Shown here one piece after another: positions 53,514 to 64,000 of a DNA stretch of 64,000 nt. Origin of the DNA: Manduca sexta (Eukaryota > Arthropoda > Insecta > Lepidoptera > Sphingidae). The DNA is taken from assembly GCF_014839805.1 (NCBI RefSeq), contig NC_051117.1, positions 1,550,001 through 1,614,000 of the forward strand, in the 5' to 3' direction. The translations under genes were made by a program, and so were the position numbers. Numbering within the stretch: position 1 is the stretch's first letter; each line of letters begins with the position of its first letter. The notes under the pieces are model-generated. The model did not search any database. It was given only the letters and a program-made list of their open reading frames with translations, and was not told the origin of the DNA.

Positions 53514-53600
53514 CTAGATGTTGTTCGCGGCTCCGCCTGTGTGAGAAGCTTTTCCCACTACAAAAATTCTTAAATCAATGTAACGATAGGGGCAAATTAC
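53514..53600 (-). mobile_element. Helitron-like end fragment
   Basis: ACTAGATGTTGTTCGCGGCT then CCGCCTGTGTGAGAAGC is a diverged copy of the CTAG end. Confidence 0.45.
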
Positions 53601-53643
53601 CGGGTGAAGAGTAATCTATGTGTTTAATCCAGGCATGATCTAT

Positions 53644-53730
53644 TCATCATCAGCCCGTTGCAGTCCATTGCTGGACATAGGCCTCTCCCAAAGTACGCCA
53701 TAGAGGCCGGTCTGTTGCTTTATGCATCCA
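53644..53730 (+). repeat. interspersed repeat family G fragment
   Basis: CATCATCAGCCCGTTGCAGT, CCATTGCTGGACATAGGCCT and CGCCATAGAGGCCGGTCTGT match 9.83 kb. Confidence 0.65.
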
Positions 53731-54364
53731 TTTTATTATGCGATTAGAATATATTCGTGCGTCAAATTTCATCTAAATCCTGGCTGTTTCTACATTTACT
53801 TCTAACGAACATCCAATTATTTCGCATGTATATTATTAGTAAAATGAGATAGGATAAGAAAGTAAGATACTGTATTATATACTGTCCTACTGCAGGGCAT
53901 GGGGCTATCTACAGTTAAAATTTATCATCTGCTTCATTAATTGAGTAACAGCATATAATGCTTATGTTCCGAGATCCAAATCAGGCAAAACTGTATGGCT
54001 TTTTGAAGGGGAATTTACTAAAGACGAAGGAAAAAGAGAAATAAATATGGTTGCTAGACTAGATTTTCGCAACAAACCTTGCAAACAACAGTCAAATTGT
54101 AAAATAAAAAAGATTGAATTAAAACAATGGTACAGAGATTATAGTGAGGACAATGATTATATTATATACTTATTATGTTTTTTCTGTGTCTAGTTGGCCA
54201 TGGGAGGATAAAACAAAATTATACTTGTGAGAACTAATCTAACTTCAGAAAAAAAGCGTGTTGGCACGTGAGTGACGTGTTTGGAATTATAATTAAACTT
54301 ACTTGTCTTAATAATATGTAATTTACTTATGATTATAATTAATAATTACATATTATTATTATGA

Positions 54365-54535
54365 TTGGATACAGAAAGCTCAGAACAGAGAGCGCTGGAA
54401 ATCTTTGGAGGAGGCCTTTACCCGTGGAGGGGTTCTGGAAAAACCATAATAAAAAAAAAAAATTAACATACTAATTAACTGTACTTATCTTTTCTAGAAA
54501 TAAAAGGCTTTTTATTTTTATTTTTTTATTATTAT
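54365..54535 (+). mobile_element. LINE 3' fragment (RTE-like endonuclease/reverse transcriptase C-terminus)
   Basis: The frame from 54372 reads QKAQNRERWKSLEEAFTRGG then VLEKP and a stop at 54447-54449. RERWKSLEEAF is a typical C-terminal end of such LINE proteins. It is followed by an A-rich tail, a short UTR with AAATAAAAGGC and more T/A tracts. All upstream domains are missing. Confidence 0.65.
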
Positions 54536-54539
54536 GATT

Positions 54540-54768
54540 TAGACCGACTCAGTGGCGTAGTTGTATAACGTGCGCGTTAGGACTACAGTGTGGAAACGGT
54601 CGGCTAAAATAATATTTGAGTTTTTCTGCTCATTATTAGTCCAGAATCAGAAATTCGTGCCCGATATGATAAGCTCACCCCCTCAAATCATGGGACGGAA
54701 TATGCTCGGCGAAAAGTAGATGCCCTGGTTGAACAACTGCTTATCCCTTTGAATAAAGGCATGAAAAC
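54540..54768 (+). mobile_element. SINE family A, degraded copy
   Basis: GACCGACTCAGTGGCGTAGT, then GTTTTTCTGCTCATTATTAG, GAAATTCGTGCCCGATATGA, AATCATGGGACGGAATATGC and CGGCGAAAAGTAGATGCCCT keep the family order with many changes. The B-box is lost. Confidence 0.75.
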
Positions 54769-55254
54769 CCGCTTAAACTTCCGTACAAACCAAACCTGTT
54801 ACTCTCACAAGCTGCGAAGATAGAAAAACTAAGTTTTTGCAACATAATATAGGTGTGGACTTCCGTGTACGCTTCAAGTGATCTCCTAATTAGTTTCATC
54901 TCAAGGTGAGGCAAAAACTGGTGCACAACGATTTTGGGAGGAACAGTTACGCAAGTTAAAACTCGGAATAGGTATTTTATATTTTGAGTCAATATTATAG
55001 ATCAAAATGCCAAGGAAAAGGGAAATATATTGAGGATAAATTAATAAAATTACTTGCGTATTCATATCGCTAAAACTTTTAATTTATACCCTTTAAAATA
55101 TGCTAACATTTCTACAGAAGAAGAACAATGTTTAATCTATGACGAACTTTAATAAGAAAATGTGTATAAGGAAGTAAGAAAGCATTCTTGGCAATCTGGA
55201 TAACACGAATGAACTCCACTACTTCAAGTCGAAATAAATAATTTAACTTGGAGG

Positions 55255-55490
55255 CATAGTTTAATTGCGTACACGCTCGACTACCGAATTGAAGTCGTGG
55301 GTTCGACCCACCCTCAGAGAAAGTCATATTAGGTTTTTGTCTACAGTCCTTTTACTTTCTTTTCTGGAGTCAGAAAAAGTGCTTGGTAAAGTTCAATAGG
55401 TTCGCTTCATATTACGTGGAACATATAGCTGGTGAAATGTTACACTTCTGCCTACCCCTAAAATGGAATATATTTTAATATCATGTAGGT
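55255..55490 (+). mobile_element. diverged tRNA-derived SINE related to family A
   Basis: The B-box GTGGGTTCGACCCACC is intact, followed by AAAGTCATATTAGGTTTTTG, TTCTGGAGTCAG and CACTTCTGCCTACCCCTAAA. The order of tail blocks follows family A but the head is different, so this may be a separate subfamily. Confidence 0.55.
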
Positions 55491-55499
55491 ATGTATACA

Positions 55500-56050
55500 G
55501 AATATTTAAACCCATATTTATATAATCAATTTGTATACTATATCATAAGTAAAAGGGTATTCAGGTCGTGGCATGGCTCTGTGTTTCTGACAATGTAAAG
55601 AGCAACAGTCAAGGCCCAGACAATCCTAGAGGCACGTGACTATTTATTATATCAACTTACATCATAGTTAGGTGGGGGTTACGTAGAGGTTTTAGCAGCA
55701 ATACATCAACAAATAGTCTCTTTATATCTCTTTCAGTAGAGGTATATAAATTTCACATCTAATACTACTATAATGCACATAACACTTCTATTAAAGAAGT
55801 CTTAATTACTAAAATAAAATTATAGCTAGGTATTCTCTTCCGCATGACTACCAACGCGAATTTGTTTATTCTTGTTATTATAAGCTTACAACTGTTTTAT
55901 TTGTTTGTGAATGGGTAGATAGAGTGAATTAGTACAGGATTTGCTCAGCTCACGTCTATTAAATGTACAGAGAGGCTAAAATTTTAATTTGTGGCTACAA
56001 ACGCACCCTAGGAATTCACCAGTCTCATCGCCTTCTTTCTCTCCAGTCGG
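55500..56050. other. AT-rich DNA, nothing recognised
   Basis: No gene or repeat could be supported. Confidence 0.35.
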
Positions 56051-56054
56051 TCAC

Positions 56055-56275
56055 TCATTATTGAGGATCGTGACTCTCAATTATCTTCACAGTGATATCA
56101 CTTCATCTGCTTCGGTCTTCTGTCTGATGAAGTGCTGAACTAATGGAGACATTCAACGCATTGGAAGCCTGGTCTATCCATCTTTTGGGGTTTCGTCCTC
56201 GTGGTATTTTCCCTTCCAACTTTAGGATCGTGAGCAGCTTTTCCAGGTTGTCTAGTTTATAGCCTTACTACACTG
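56055..56275 (-). pseudogene. LINE reverse-transcriptase C-terminal fragment, with an internal stop
   Basis: On the minus strand the frame reads GYKLDNLEKLLTILKLEGKI, PRGRNPKRWIDQ, ... HQTEDRSR, a TGA where related proteins have Trp (DRSRW), then SDITVKIIESHDPQ and stops. The basic GRGR-P-x-RW block and the HDPQ end are common to insect endonuclease/reverse transcriptase LINEs. Only this tail remains. It is too decayed to be active. Confidence 0.65.
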
Positions 56276-56279
56276 AAAA

Positions 56280-57450
56280 AAGATTATTAAACATAACGTA
56301 TCAATCATCAATCAAAGAACCAATGTTTCATGTCGCTTCTAAATTATTAAAATCGTTTATTGGACTTTGCTTTGTTTAGTTTGTATTAATATTTTATGTA
56401 TCTATATTTAAAATTGCGTTTTATTTACCTAAACTGTTATTAATTAAATACTTATAAGTTTTCAGAATATATTATACGAAATAAATTACTTAGTGCCGGT
56501 ATATTATAAAATCTTTTGCTAATTTAAATAGATTAAATTCAAATTCATGACTAATATCAGAGTATTATTAACGTTAATTGGTCTGTCGTGCTGTGGATTA
56601 ATTATTTCACAGTAATTATTAATTTATGCGTTGTATTCATTATTTATCTGGTTATATGATATATATTGTCATAGGATTTATTTAAAACATTTTGTAATAC
56701 ATTTGTAGTATGTGATTTTGCGGAGTGAATGTCTTGCGTATCAAAATCACAGACAAACAAAAGCCGTTGCGTTTCTTTCAGAGTTCGAAATACGAAACAG
56801 TAATATTTTTTTATGACACTTCCTCATATACGTAATCAATTTATAGTCGGCTAATGACAATATTTTCTGTAAAGACAAATAAATAGAAAGTAACTATTGG
56901 TTATTATAGGCTCGATGAAGGAACTTATCGCTTTGTTATTTAAAATATCTAACCGAGTTTTCGCATACATATTGTCCTATCTTTGCATTACCCGAAGTTA
57001 TACTAATAGAAAAACGCCTATTGAATCCACCTGGCATTAAGTAAAATAAAAATAAATGTTCTAAATTGAATCCCCAAAGGATAGTATGTAAATTATTCGA
57101 ACATGTGTCGGCATTTGTTTCGTAAGGTTCGGCTTAATGCATATGAAATAATCGTTTCATAATCCAACGCTCGCAACACTGAGCATAAACGACAGGGGTC
57201 AACCAGGGACGGAGCAAGACATTATTGGGCACTATAACCCCAATGACAACAGAATCGAATGTATATTTAAATTAAAATTCTCGATTGTAAAGGTATTATC
57301 GTTTATACACATTTCTAATTGGACTATTAAAAATGTTAAGCATAAACTCCGGGAATTCCCATAATCAGTAGCTAAACCAAATAATTTTTGTTCAAAGCAT
57401 TAGACTACGCTTGTCATCCAAGAGTCCAGACATAGATATTAAGATTTCTT
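56280..57450. other. AT-rich DNA, nothing recognised
   Basis: No gene, RNA or repeat could be supported. Confidence 0.35.
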
Positions 57451-57454
57451 AAGT

Positions 57455-57575
57455 TTACGCGAATGTTAGACATTAAAATTAAAGAATTTTTCGCATTTTA
57501 TCGCGGATTTAATAATTTAGTATTCTCCCGACGTTTCGAAGACTTTGCAGCCTTTGTGGTGCCCCCCCCCCCTCT
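57455..57575 (+). repeat. family E repeat ending in a poly-C run
   Basis: GTTTACGCGAATGTTAGACA, TTTTATCGCGGATTTAATAA, TCTCCCGACGTTTCGAAGAC and TTTGCAGCCTTTGTGGT match the 32.6 and 34.5 kb copies. Where those continue into CACGGGGG, this one has eleven C (57562-57572). Confidence 0.75.
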
Positions 57576-58414
57576 CCAACGACGAGGATTATAGGACCAT
57601 AGGACTTAATAGATATTAAGTCTAATAATTTTCAGTACTTATACATACTACTGTTTTAGTTACATAGAACCACAACAATTTTTACACGCTATTTCTTGAC
57701 GATAGACATTAGACACCAAGCGATACTTACCTATATGGTACTCCCACTTTAAAACAGAGCTATAAGAGAATTGTAATGTCAATTAGTCTCTAATTAGAAT
57801 AATAATATTTAGAACACAAAACATACAAATTGTCGATATGAAATATCTACCAATGTATTAGAACAGATGTTTTTAAATAACGATAGCATTAAAATATATC
57901 ACTTCCCCAATCGCAGCACAAAACGTATTATCACAAAACATATGTGTGATCAGCCTTTTAATTCAGCATATTTTCGTGACAAAGATATTTTAAACCTTCC
58001 AAGACAAAATTATCTATACTGAAGGTGATGCTAAATACTTTTTATACAGTGTCGAGCAACGTAAAATTTGCCATTTTTTGACAATTGCGAGAACGATGTC
58101 GGACTGTATGTATGTACGACGATACTTGAAGGGAATAAGTCATATTACAATGAAGACCCCTCTCGAAAAGAGGCATGACTCGAAAACACAGCGTGTAAGG
58201 GGCCCAAAACACTTAAGAGGTTATTGCCTAAATCCGCTCACTTCTATAGTCATTTACGTTCACCGAGTAACTTCAGATCATGTGACTGTTAGATTGTTGT
58301 GCCACAGCAACGTTATGAACTTTTTCTATTATTATAATCGATTAAAATATTTAGATAGTACAATGGAACTAAAGTGGTCAATGGCAAATTTTTAAATGTT
58401 AAAAATAAAAATTC

Positions 58415-58600
58415 AATACATAGGTCTAGTGCCAGTGTACCTGCGCTGTGTATCGAGAAATTACGGGTTCGATTATTTGTAGAAACAAAAGGTATTTGGT
58501 GTACACAAAAGAGTTGCCCAGGTATGCAGTTTGTGCTTACTATGGAGACAGGATCGCTTTTCATTACATCATAGGACGGAGTTTGCTAATATGAATCGTT
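58415..58600 (+). mobile_element. very diverged tRNA-derived SINE
   Basis: A B-box-like ACGGGTTCGATTA, then CTATGGAGACAGGATCG and TTACATCATAGGACGGAGTT follow the family A layout loosely. It could be an old subfamily. Confidence 0.4.
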
Positions 58601-60250
58601 CATACACGCGCATCTTCATTTAGTGTCTTCTCATAAAATTATGTGGAGATGGTAGGTATGAAAATAATATCAGGGCATTAATGAAGTGCAGATATCTTTA
58701 ATGTTATGGCTGGGTTGAAGTCTTAAAGATAGCCGTGTGTGGCTATTATTTGCAGAAACTAATGAACTATAAGTTTTCGTAAATAGATTTTTTATTTCCC
58801 ACTACAAAAATGTTCTGAGCGTATTTTCATAATTGTTACTTTACTACTTTAGCTTCAGGCTCCAAATTGTACTTTAAATACGTTCTCCTTCGCAGTCAAA
58901 AGACATGTAGGCATTCGAAAAAATATAGGTGTAGCAAATGCATGTAAAAAGTTAAATAATACTTTCATTGTTGCCAAATGTGAAAGTCAACTATTTGTGC
59001 GTTAGTTCAGAAAGTAATTTCTAGACTTTTATCTGAACATATCTAATATTTAAACACCTATTTTTGTAAGTATGCTTGAATTTTTTGATGCATATGTATT
59101 ATAATTATAATAATCAGACAGATTATAGACTAGCGGGTAAATTGAGAATTTATGACACGAAATGTAGAACCAATTTCATAGTTTAAAAGAGCACATGCAT
59201 GGACCGGTGATAATTAGTAATCACTAAGGTATGTAATACTCTACCGGTTGTCACGGTAATTAATGATGAAAAAAAATTAGAAATCATTTTAACGATATAT
59301 TCAAAAGGTTGCTCTTCAATATTTAATGTAGGCATCTTAATTCTTATAATTTGTTTTTTTTGTTTGTCACCGGGCTTATATCGTCTTTCTGCTCACCCAC
59401 TATTCAACGACCCATAGATAAAAAATATAATAATAAACCTTACCTCGTTATATCATTATCTATATTGTATTTTTCAAAACAAAATAATAAAACTCGTGTG
59501 CAATTGAAACAGTTTATTGAACGGCCGCCCGCAATATCACGATCACAACAATAAATACAACTTTTCATAGCTTCGTACGAGTTATTTCTTATTTGCTAAA
59601 CATATTATATTATGTTGTTATTTAGCGCATTGATCAAAATATATTTGGCTTCTTGTCAGTCCGAGAAACAAGATTTTATTTCCGTTATAGAAACTGATTT
59701 CCGCATATTGATCGAAATGGCTTTAATGATAAAAATGAACATCAAAAATAAGTAAACAACATTGTAGTTATGGCGTTTTTTTATTAGCTTAACTCTATGA
59801 TATTATGTTTTTCACTGACATATATGTTTATTTCACATAATTACACGAAGATATACTTAATTATATCTAATTGTACTTATGTATGTTATATCTATTGTTA
59901 GTCTTACCTTAAGGCACAATGAGTATTAATTCCACAGTCAAGTAGCATTTAAATTATGAAAAATAAATAATATGACTAGTTTCTAGACTATGAATAGTTT
60001 CTTATTTATCATTCACTTTGCCATTCCCGTGTTCGTATTTTTATGTATTATTATTTGGTTGTGTGCGAAATTAAACGCCATGCGGTACGGGGGCAAATGC
60101 GTGTTTTTTTTCATTGTTACTAAAATATTGAGAAAATAAAATGCTTAAATATTTAAAAATAGTTTATGGTAACATTAAATAACATAATATATCTGACTTG
60201 ATTTCATTTTCGGCCATCGTCGCTTCCAACCATGATCATTAATCATAGAC
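58600..60250. other. AT-rich DNA, 3' flank of the right-edge gene
   Basis: No gene is seen. AATAAA on the minus strand at 59827-59832 could end the transcript of the gene starting at 63.4 kb, about 450 bp after its stop. Confidence 0.35.
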
Positions 60251-60280
60251 AATACGCCTAATTTTTAGATTTTCAGTAGT

Positions 60281-60654
60281 TCAATAATCCGTGAAGCCTA
60301 CGGTGACTTTACCAACGCCATCTAGCGACACGGGTCGGTAATAATCTTTCATTTCGCCCCAACCGCGCGGCGCTACATTGAAGTTCGGCCCAGAGACGAG
60401 AGGGAGGCGCGGACTCTTCGGCGAGGCATAAACATCGTTTAATTTCGTCGGCGCCAGCGGCACGGGCACGTCGACATTCTGCACAGTGATTGTGGGTGGC
60501 GAGATGGGGAAGGGCTCCATTTTGGGCAGGCTGGAGTGTTTGAGCGCTGACTTGGGGTATGTCTTCTGGTTTCTCTGGCTGGATGGCGGACGGTAGTGCG
60601 TGTCGTGACTAGCCACTGGCGTTGGGGTCGAGCAGGTGTTAGATGTGTTGCGAC
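60281..60654 (-). CDS. right-edge gene, last coding exon
   Basis: 374 nt; two bases complete a Gly codon, then 123 residues to TAA. Rich in Pro, Ser, Lys and Thr, so likely disordered until the final VAPRGWGEMKDYYRPVS block. GC-rich relative to its flanks, as expected for an exon. Confidence 0.82.
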
Positions 60655-63417
60655 CTGGAAATATGAGGAACATTGTTTTTATTTCAGTTTTACATTCCAA
60701 ATTAACTAGACAGAGACACGTTTAATTTCCAACTCTTCCCTATCTTTCTATTTGATTAATTTCGTTGCGGGATAATGACATATTAGTTTCCCCTGAGACT
60801 CGCCGAGCTTCACTGCTCGGTGTCGTAAAATGCGTGCCACTGCTGATCCTGGCTTACAGGAGTTGTACTGGTGGGTGGGAGGGCGTAAAAGTCTCAGAAA
60901 CACGTTTAACGAAACTAGAGTTTTAGATGCATAAAATTTTGATATAGCTCAGAATTTGTTTGTATAAAGGTAATGGGCGGATGGATTATTTTAAAATTTT
61001 ATTCGCATTTTTGAACTCTTCGTTCCGAATCTCTGACGGCCGGCATCAGAACAAAACATATGATTTTGTTGTGAATTCCTGAACCAAGAAATTTCACCAT
61101 AGATAGTTATGGGATTGAAAACTCTTAACTTCCTGATCTCAACAAATTTAATTTAGTAACATCATGTGTGACACATAAGGCACAAGTAAACATACATTAC
61201 GTTTTGTGCTGACGCCTGACCTCGGTCGTGACATTCGTAATGACTTGTCAGCCGAACTAGAATCATTAGCGTGTTTACATCTGAGAATAAGTGCGTTTGA
61301 CAAAAAATACATCCGCACTAATACTGTACATAGCGTCATAAAATTATCGTTTAGGTTTCAAAAATTTTTATTCAAAGAATTTTTACTATTTTCTTTATAA
61401 ATATACCGGAAAGAGACAAGCAAACTGGTTGTTAAAGCGTCTCAGTTAAGTTTGGATAAAAAAAAAAAACAAGAAAACCACCTTGTACTTTGAATTAAAT
61501 AACTCATGGAACTACTCCTCCTTACATACACACATCATGCATTTATCCCCGTAGGGGTAAGCAGAGGCGCAACCAGGGCACCCACTTTTCGCGAAGTGTG
61601 TTCCGTCCCATGATGTGATAGGGGGCGAGCCTATAGCCTAAATTCCAGACTCCGGGCTGATACTAAGTAGAAAAACCCAAATATCACTTTGCCCGATCCG
61701 GGATTCGAACCCAAGACCTCATAGCGCTGCGTACCGCACATGCAGAAAAACTACGCCACCGGCCACGGCTGTCCTCGGGGTGCTCTTTGTCCCAAAAAAA
61801 ATTACTTTATGTTCCATAATCCCATGATCTGGTTAAAGTCGAAACAAAAAAAAATACAGTGGTACCTGATGCACTCTCAAAAAGGAGAAACATACCTCGT
61901 AAATAGATAAATATGAACCATTAAACATTCGAACTTTGCATCAATAATGTGCAATTGTATGTACATCGATGAAAGCAAACGTTTATAAATATTAGCATGA
62001 TTTATATAGAAAGATGTAGAAAGCTGGCGTACCACCAAAATGTCAGTTACAAATGAGCGTGTTTATTATCGAACGTCGCGCTGTAGCCAACGTTAATTTC
62101 ACGTCAGAATGTAAACTAGATCCTCTGCGTCGTGTTAATTAGTTTTTAGTTAATTTAACGCGGCATTCCGGTTGCTATTTTGTTATTTTTTGTTTCACCA
62201 GTTGACAGGTGGGAGATTGGTTACTAAAAATTATAATTAGTAGAAAATATACTATGGCTTAATGGTAAAAGTTGGAGGACAAAACAAATTGGTTAAAAAA
62301 TCGAATGAGCGACTGGGAAACCATCACAATATCAACAGGCCCAGAATTTTTTTATTTTCTTACGAGTCCACTAACCGAACATTTCAAATGTTTAAATCCA
62401 TACTGTAAATAAAACTGCCTCCTACTCTAGCAACACTTTTTCTCCACGAAGTTTAAGTAGAGAAGCACTGTCCGACCTTCAACTCGATCCTATAACCTTC
62501 GTCAACCATCTATGATTGCACTAGACCGGTAATAGTTCTTAAAACAAAACATTAAATCCTCACCTCTTCCTTCGTGCACCCATTTGACGGATCTCTTTTT
62601 CCTGTTGACATACATGCTCTGCCCCCTGCTCATGTGATTGCTGGAGTCACTCAGCGACTTGGAGATGGCTCGGGCCAGGTCCATCTGCTCCTTCACTGTC
62701 GGATGGACTCCTGGCACGTAGAACGCTGACGATGCGAATGTTTTCTCTGAAAGTAGAAATAGATGTGTTAATTCCTTGAAAATAATATTGAATAATCATT
62801 TTTGGAAGATCAAGGAGAACTGGATTTAGAGAATAAATGAATGAAATAAAAGTAGATAGCGGTATGATGAGCAATTCTTACTGAAAAGACCGGAGAAAGA
62901 TCGGGCGAAGGACCAACAACTTTACATGCCTTCCGAGGCACGTGGGCATCACACCGGCAACTTCCTGACTCTGCGTTGGGACTACGTATTTTAAAGATGT
63001 AAAATCCCAAAAACTTGTTTACTAACCCAGAACCACAGCGCAGTAGTAGTACTCGTACCGCGTCCGCATTACAACTACGCCACCGAGGCAGTTAGTCAGT
63101 CAAATCTCAACAATCTTATATACATATACGTATCTAGTAGTATTTCAAGTTAAAATAAGGTTAAAAGCTTGCACATATAATAAAAAGATACCTATCCCTG
63201 GACAACATCTATAACTATGATTTTAGCTTTACTTATTTTTTTTTGCATTTTATCTTCTCAGGTACAATTCTACCATAAACACAAATATCAGGATAGTCTT
63301 ACCGAATTTGCGGTCTTTCTTTATGATATGCTCCTCAGCATCAGGTGCTGGCGTGAAGATCTTGTTGAGGTCCACCTCCTTGTCTCCCACCAGGATGGCC
63401 TTGTTCTCCACATCTTC
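60281..63417 (-). CDS. C-terminal three coding exons of an unnamed gene, possibly a muscle Z-disc type protein (partial)
   Basis: Exons 63303-63417, 62564-62746 and 60281-60654 (read right to left) join in frame to 223 residues ending in a stop; the 5' part is outside the window. The first exon encodes EDVENKAILVGDKEVDLNKI. The second holds HPTVKEQMDLARAISKSLSD and RGQSMYVNRKKRSVKWVHEG, the most conserved-looking part. The third is Pro/Ser-rich and ends with NVAPRGWGEMKDYYRPV and VGFTDY. There are no membrane segments. Borders are cag/gtaaga, tttcag, gtgagg and ttccag; both internal introns are phase 1. The blocks recall insect Zasp-type and synaptopodin-like actin/Z-disc proteins, but only from memory of their texture. 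I cannot confirm a name; existence of the exons is far surer than the product. Confidence 0.7.
60655..62563 (-). other. intron of the right-edge gene (1.9 kb)
   Basis: A phase-1 intron with gtgagg and ttccag borders. It contains a SINE at 61.53 kb; the rest is AT-rich. Confidence 0.75.
61526..61768 (-). mobile_element. SINE family A (tRNA-derived), near full length
   Basis: On the minus strand: GGTGGCGTAGTTTTTCTGCA, the B-box GGTTCGAATCCCGGATCGG, AGCCCGGAGTCTGGAATTTA, CGCCCCCTATCACATCATGG, GGGTGCCCTGGTTGCGCCTC and CCCCTACGGGGATAAATGCA. The very 5' end is altered (GTGGCCGGTGG). Confidence 0.85.
62564..62746 (-). CDS. right-edge gene, penultimate coding exon
   Basis: 183 nt. The first codon is split (Glu), then KTFASSAFYVPGVHPTVKEQ ... 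VNRKKRSVKWVHEGR with one trailing base. The borders are tttcag and gtgagg. The RKKRSVKW stretch is strongly basic. Confidence 0.85.
62885..63095 (-). mobile_element. SINE with family A head and a different tail
   Basis: On the minus strand the head ACTGCCTCGGTGGCGTAGTT and GTAATGCGGACGCGGTACGA is family A, but the body TGGGATTTTACATCTTTAAA, GAAGTTGCCGGTGTGATGCC, CACGTGCCTCGGAAGGCATG, TTGGTCCTTCGCCCGATC is unlike the other copies. It may be a second subfamily sharing the tRNA-like head. Confidence 0.65.
63303..63417 (-). CDS. right-edge gene, internal coding exon
   Basis: 115 nt starting in phase 0 after aacag and ending in phase 1 before gtaaga. It encodes EDVENKAILVGDKEVDLNKI, FTPAPDAEEHIIKKDRKF plus the first base of Glu. 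Highly charged and soluble. Confidence 0.82.
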
Positions 63418-64000
63418 CTGTTACGTTCCATACATTTTAGTGGCAAATAATAACTAAGTTTTTAATATTCAGAAATTCGTATAAGAGTTAAATATTTACT
63501 TTATATATTCATAATTAATCAATATTTTCTAGTTTATAGGAAGAATGTACATTGAATAGTAAAATAATTGCTAACTATAGGGCATAAGATATGAGGACTT
63601 TCAAAGCTAGATTAATGTTAAATACTATAGGTACAATAAATAATAGTGATCAACTACGTTTAAATTATAATTATAAGCATTATAACTTAGTAATAGTATG
63701 TGGCTGTTGCACTAAATTTCATTTAAAATTTACTAGAGATTACTGCTGTATGTAACATCTTGAGGAATATTATATATACAAGTAAAAAAAATCGATAAAA
63801 AATAATTGAGCATGAAAAAATTGCGAAATAAATATCACATTATAAAGCTTTTACAATTAGTTTTACCTTTCAATGGCCACGTTAAAGCAATAGCATATCA
63901 ATATAAATGCTTATCCGTGGGAAATCTCAGAGTTAAGTGAAAATCAACGTAAAATCTTGTAAAATGCGACATCATGCTATTTTGTGCAGTGAAAACAAAC
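63418..64000 (-). other. upstream intron of the right-edge gene, cut by the window edge
   Basis: AT-rich with no further exon or repeat visible. Confidence 0.6.

Noticed and set aside
58078..58395. 105-codon open frame
   Set aside because: No motif, no promoter or splice signal, AT-rich codon use; similar frames are expected by chance in 64 kb.

Overview
The window is eukaryotic nuclear DNA, almost certainly from a moth or butterfly. Genes are split by introns with GT/AG borders. Non-coding DNA is AT-rich and crowded with tRNA-derived SINEs, MITEs, Helitron-like elements, R1-like and RTE-like LINE remnants and a DD37D (maT) mariner. No bacterial, phage or CRISPR architecture is present.

Layout. 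(1) 1.1-3.4 kb: an intronless, GC-rich, stress-type cytosolic HSP70 gene (+) with heat-shock elements, a TATA-like box and an initiator at textbook spacing. (2) 11.65-25.35 kb: a three-exon sugar transporter of the major facilitator superfamily (Tret1-like, 506 aa, +), with a 10.5-kb first intron packed with repeats. (3) 25.78-33.96 kb: a paralogous four-exon transporter (494 aa, -), tail to tail with the first; the stop codons are about 430 bp apart. The first two intron positions and phases match between the paralogs, and the second gene has one extra intron. (4) 34.4-36.3 kb: a palindromic insertion with a 13-bp target duplication, followed by a nearly intact maT mariner broken by one missing base. 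(5) 36.3-60.2 kb: about 24 kb with no host gene that I can support, only repeats, including a 5'-truncated R1-like LINE with a 14-bp target duplication and several nested insertions. (6) 60.28-63.42 kb: the last three coding exons of a minus-strand gene whose 5' part lies beyond the right edge; it may be a muscle Z-disc type protein, but I cannot name it with confidence.

The two transporters are the only genes that form a functional cluster: tandem-derived paralogs probably moving trehalose, glucose or a related sugar across the plasma membrane. HSP70 and the right-edge gene are unrelated neighbours. I found no new multi-gene system. The most notable structures are a Helitron-like element with eight internal tandem copies of a ~123-bp unit, sitting precisely between A and T inside another repeat; a perfect 65-bp-arm palindrome with target duplications; and an inverted-repeat-bounded repeat copy at 44.5 kb. 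Repeat families were recognised by comparing copies within this window; family names are from general knowledge and were not searched.
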